A stretch of DNA of 5,949 nucleotides from an uncultured Flavobacteriales bacterium (GTDB lineage Bacteria; Bacteroidota; Bacteroidia; Flavobacteriales_D; Sanyastnellaceae), in NCBI GenBank assembly GCA_938003665.1, contig CALKYI010000348.1, forward strand, positions 1 through 5,949, in the 5' to 3' direction. Position 1 is the stretch's first letter, and the number at the start of each line of letters is the position of its first letter. A model generated the notes under the pieces. It had not been told where the DNA came from and searched no databases. It was given only the letters and a program-made list of their open reading frames with translations. Position numbers and translations under genes: made by a program. This document shows, one piece after another, positions 4,896 through 5,949 of this stretch.

Positions 4896-5949
4896 ATGGC
4901 AGAAATTGTTCGAATGCCCAAGTTGAGCGATACCATGACAGAAGGCGTGGTAGCTTCTTGGCTCAAGCAAGTGGGAGACGAGGTGGAAAGCGGTGAGATT
5001 CTCGCGGAAATCGAGACGGATAAGGCGACCATGGAATTTGAGTCGTTCTTCGATGGTGTGCTGTTGCACATCGGTGTAGAACAAGGCTCAACGGCACCTG
5101 TAGACAGCCTGTTGTGCATCCTGGGTGAGAAGGGAGAAGACATTTCAGCGGTTTTGGAAGAAGCGGCCAAAGCTCCCGCGGCGGAGGCACCCGCTGAGCC
5201 AGAGGCCCCAGCCCCGGCTCCCACTCCCGCGCCGGTACCAGCACCAGCTGCTGCCCCGGCCCCAACCCCTGCACCCGCGCCTGCACCCGCTCCTGTTGCA
5301 TCAGCCCCGGCTCCAGCCCCGGTTGCTCCTTCAGCGAACGGTCGCTTGAAGGCCTCGCCATTGGCGCGCAAACTTGCGGAGGAACGCGGCTTAAACGTCT
5401 CCATGATTCCCGGTTCCGGTGACGGTGGACGCGTCGTAAAGCGCGACGTGGAAGCCTACCAAGCACACGGTGCTGGTGCGCCGGTTCAAGGCGTAGAGCG
5501 ATTCACAGAAGTCGGCATCAGCCAGATGCGCAAAACCATTGCCCGCCGTTTGTCGGAGAGCAAGTTCTCCGCACCCCATTTCTACTTGACGGTAAGTGTG
5601 GACATGGGCGCAGCGATGACCACGCGCAAAGCCATCAACGATGGAGGCGAGGTGAAAATCAGCTTCAACGACATGGTTGTGAAGGCTGCGGCTTTGGCAT
5701 TGAAGAAGCACCCGGTCGTCAACAGCAGCTGGTTGGGTGATCGCATCCGATTCAATGAACACGTGCACATCGGAGTGGCGGTTTCAGTCGATGAAGGACT
5801 GTTGGTCCCTGTGGTTCGTCACGCCGATTTGAAGCGCATGTCCCAGATTGGTGCGGAAGTGAAAGATTACGCCGGCAAAGCACGTGACAAGAAATTGCAG
5901 CCCAGCGATTGGGAAGGAAACACCTTCACCATCTCCAACCTCGGCATGT
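4896..5949 (+). CDS. pdhC: Pyruvate dehydrogenase E2, dihydrolipoamide acetyltransferase, 5' part
   Basis: E2 forms the core of the pyruvate dehydrogenase complex and passes acetyl from its lipoyl arm to CoA. The frame is open from the ATG at 4896 to the window end: 351 codons, with the 3' part missing. Residues 1-77 are one lipoyl domain with the lipoylated Lys43 in EIETDKATME. A very Ala/Pro-rich linker covers about 92-146. A peripheral subunit-binding domain spans about 150-188, with ASPLARKLAEERGL and GGRVVKRDVEAY. The catalytic acyltransferase domain starts near 203 (MRKTIARRLSESKFSAPHFY at 211-230) and runs through FNDMVVKAAALALKKHP to TFTISNLGM. The catalytic His-Asp-Gly motif should lie beyond the window. 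A 2-oxoglutarate or branched-chain E2 is possible by domain plan, but the position after pdhA makes pyruvate the likely substrate. Confidence 0.95.
   Translation, partial: MAEIVRMPKLSDTMTEGVVASWLKQVGDEVESGEILAEIETDKATMEFESFFDGVLLHIGVEQGSTAPVDSLLCILGEKGEDISAVLEEAAKAPAAEAPAEPEAPAPAPTPAPVPAPAAAPAPTPAPAPAPAPVASAPAPAPVAPSANGRLKASPLARKLAEERGLNVSMIPGSGDGGRVVKRDVEAYQAHGAGAPVQGVERFTEVGISQMRKTIARRLSESKFSAPHFYLTVSVDMGAAMTTRKAINDGGEVKISFNDMVVKAAALALKKHPVVNSSWLGDRIRFNEHVHIGVAVSVDEGLLVPVVRHADLKRMSQIGAEVKDYAGKARDKKLQPSDWEGNTFTISNLGM
5169..5333 (+). repeat. Ala/Pro linker-coding low-complexity repeat in pdhC
   Basis: This stretch encodes E2 residues about 92-146, almost wholly Ala and Pro with a few Glu, Thr, Val and Ser, densest in the AP dipeptide run at residues 104-143. 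At DNA level it is a degenerate GCNCCN hexamer repeat with short exact repeats such as CCTGCACCC. Such linkers let the lipoyl domain swing between active sites. The varied third bases suggest selection for the amino acids, not recent slippage. Confidence 0.85.

Noticed and set aside
4724..5404. A 226-codon minus-strand frame rich in Gly and Ala
   Set aside because: It is the reverse reading of the Ala/Pro linker of E2, so its repeats are an artefact.

Overview
The window looks like chromosomal DNA from a member of the Bacteroidota, probably a Flavobacteriales-like lineage with a fairly high G+C content (mid-fifties percent by eye). Three things point this way. There is a type IX secretion system (T9SS) pair, the end of PorU followed by a complete PorV. 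A -7 promoter box of the Bacteroidota type (TAnnTTTG) precedes pdhA. The pyruvate dehydrogenase genes are arranged E1-alpha directly followed by E2. The genus cannot be named from this sequence.

Layout. Bases 1-2212 form a rightward block: the 3' end of porU, complete porV, and ispF four bases after the porV stop. Bases 2209-3601 (possibly to 3673) form a leftward two-gene unit: a VTC-domain putative polyphosphate polymerase, then a DUF4956 membrane protein four bases further on. This unit runs tail to tail into ispF, and the two stop codons overlap in one TTAA. Bases 3602-3796 are the divergent control region, shorter if the upstream VTC start is used. Bases 3797-5949 form a second rightward block: pdhA (E1-alpha) and pdhC (E2), the latter cut by the window end before its catalytic His motif.

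How the genes fit together. PorU and PorV act at the outer membrane: PorV carries T9SS cargo to the PorU sortase, which removes the C-terminal signal. IspF makes the cyclic diphosphate intermediate of the MEP isoprenoid pathway. PdhA and PdhC are parts of the pyruvate dehydrogenase complex; the E1-beta gene is not between them and must lie elsewhere. The VTC and DUF4956 pair is the least understood part. It resembles a bacterial, split version of the eukaryotic VTC polyphosphate synthase/translocase, with a soluble tunnel-type catalytic subunit and a separate membrane subunit, and is the best candidate here for an incompletely described system. There are no RNA genes, CRISPR arrays, insertion sequences or clear intrinsic terminators that I can support.
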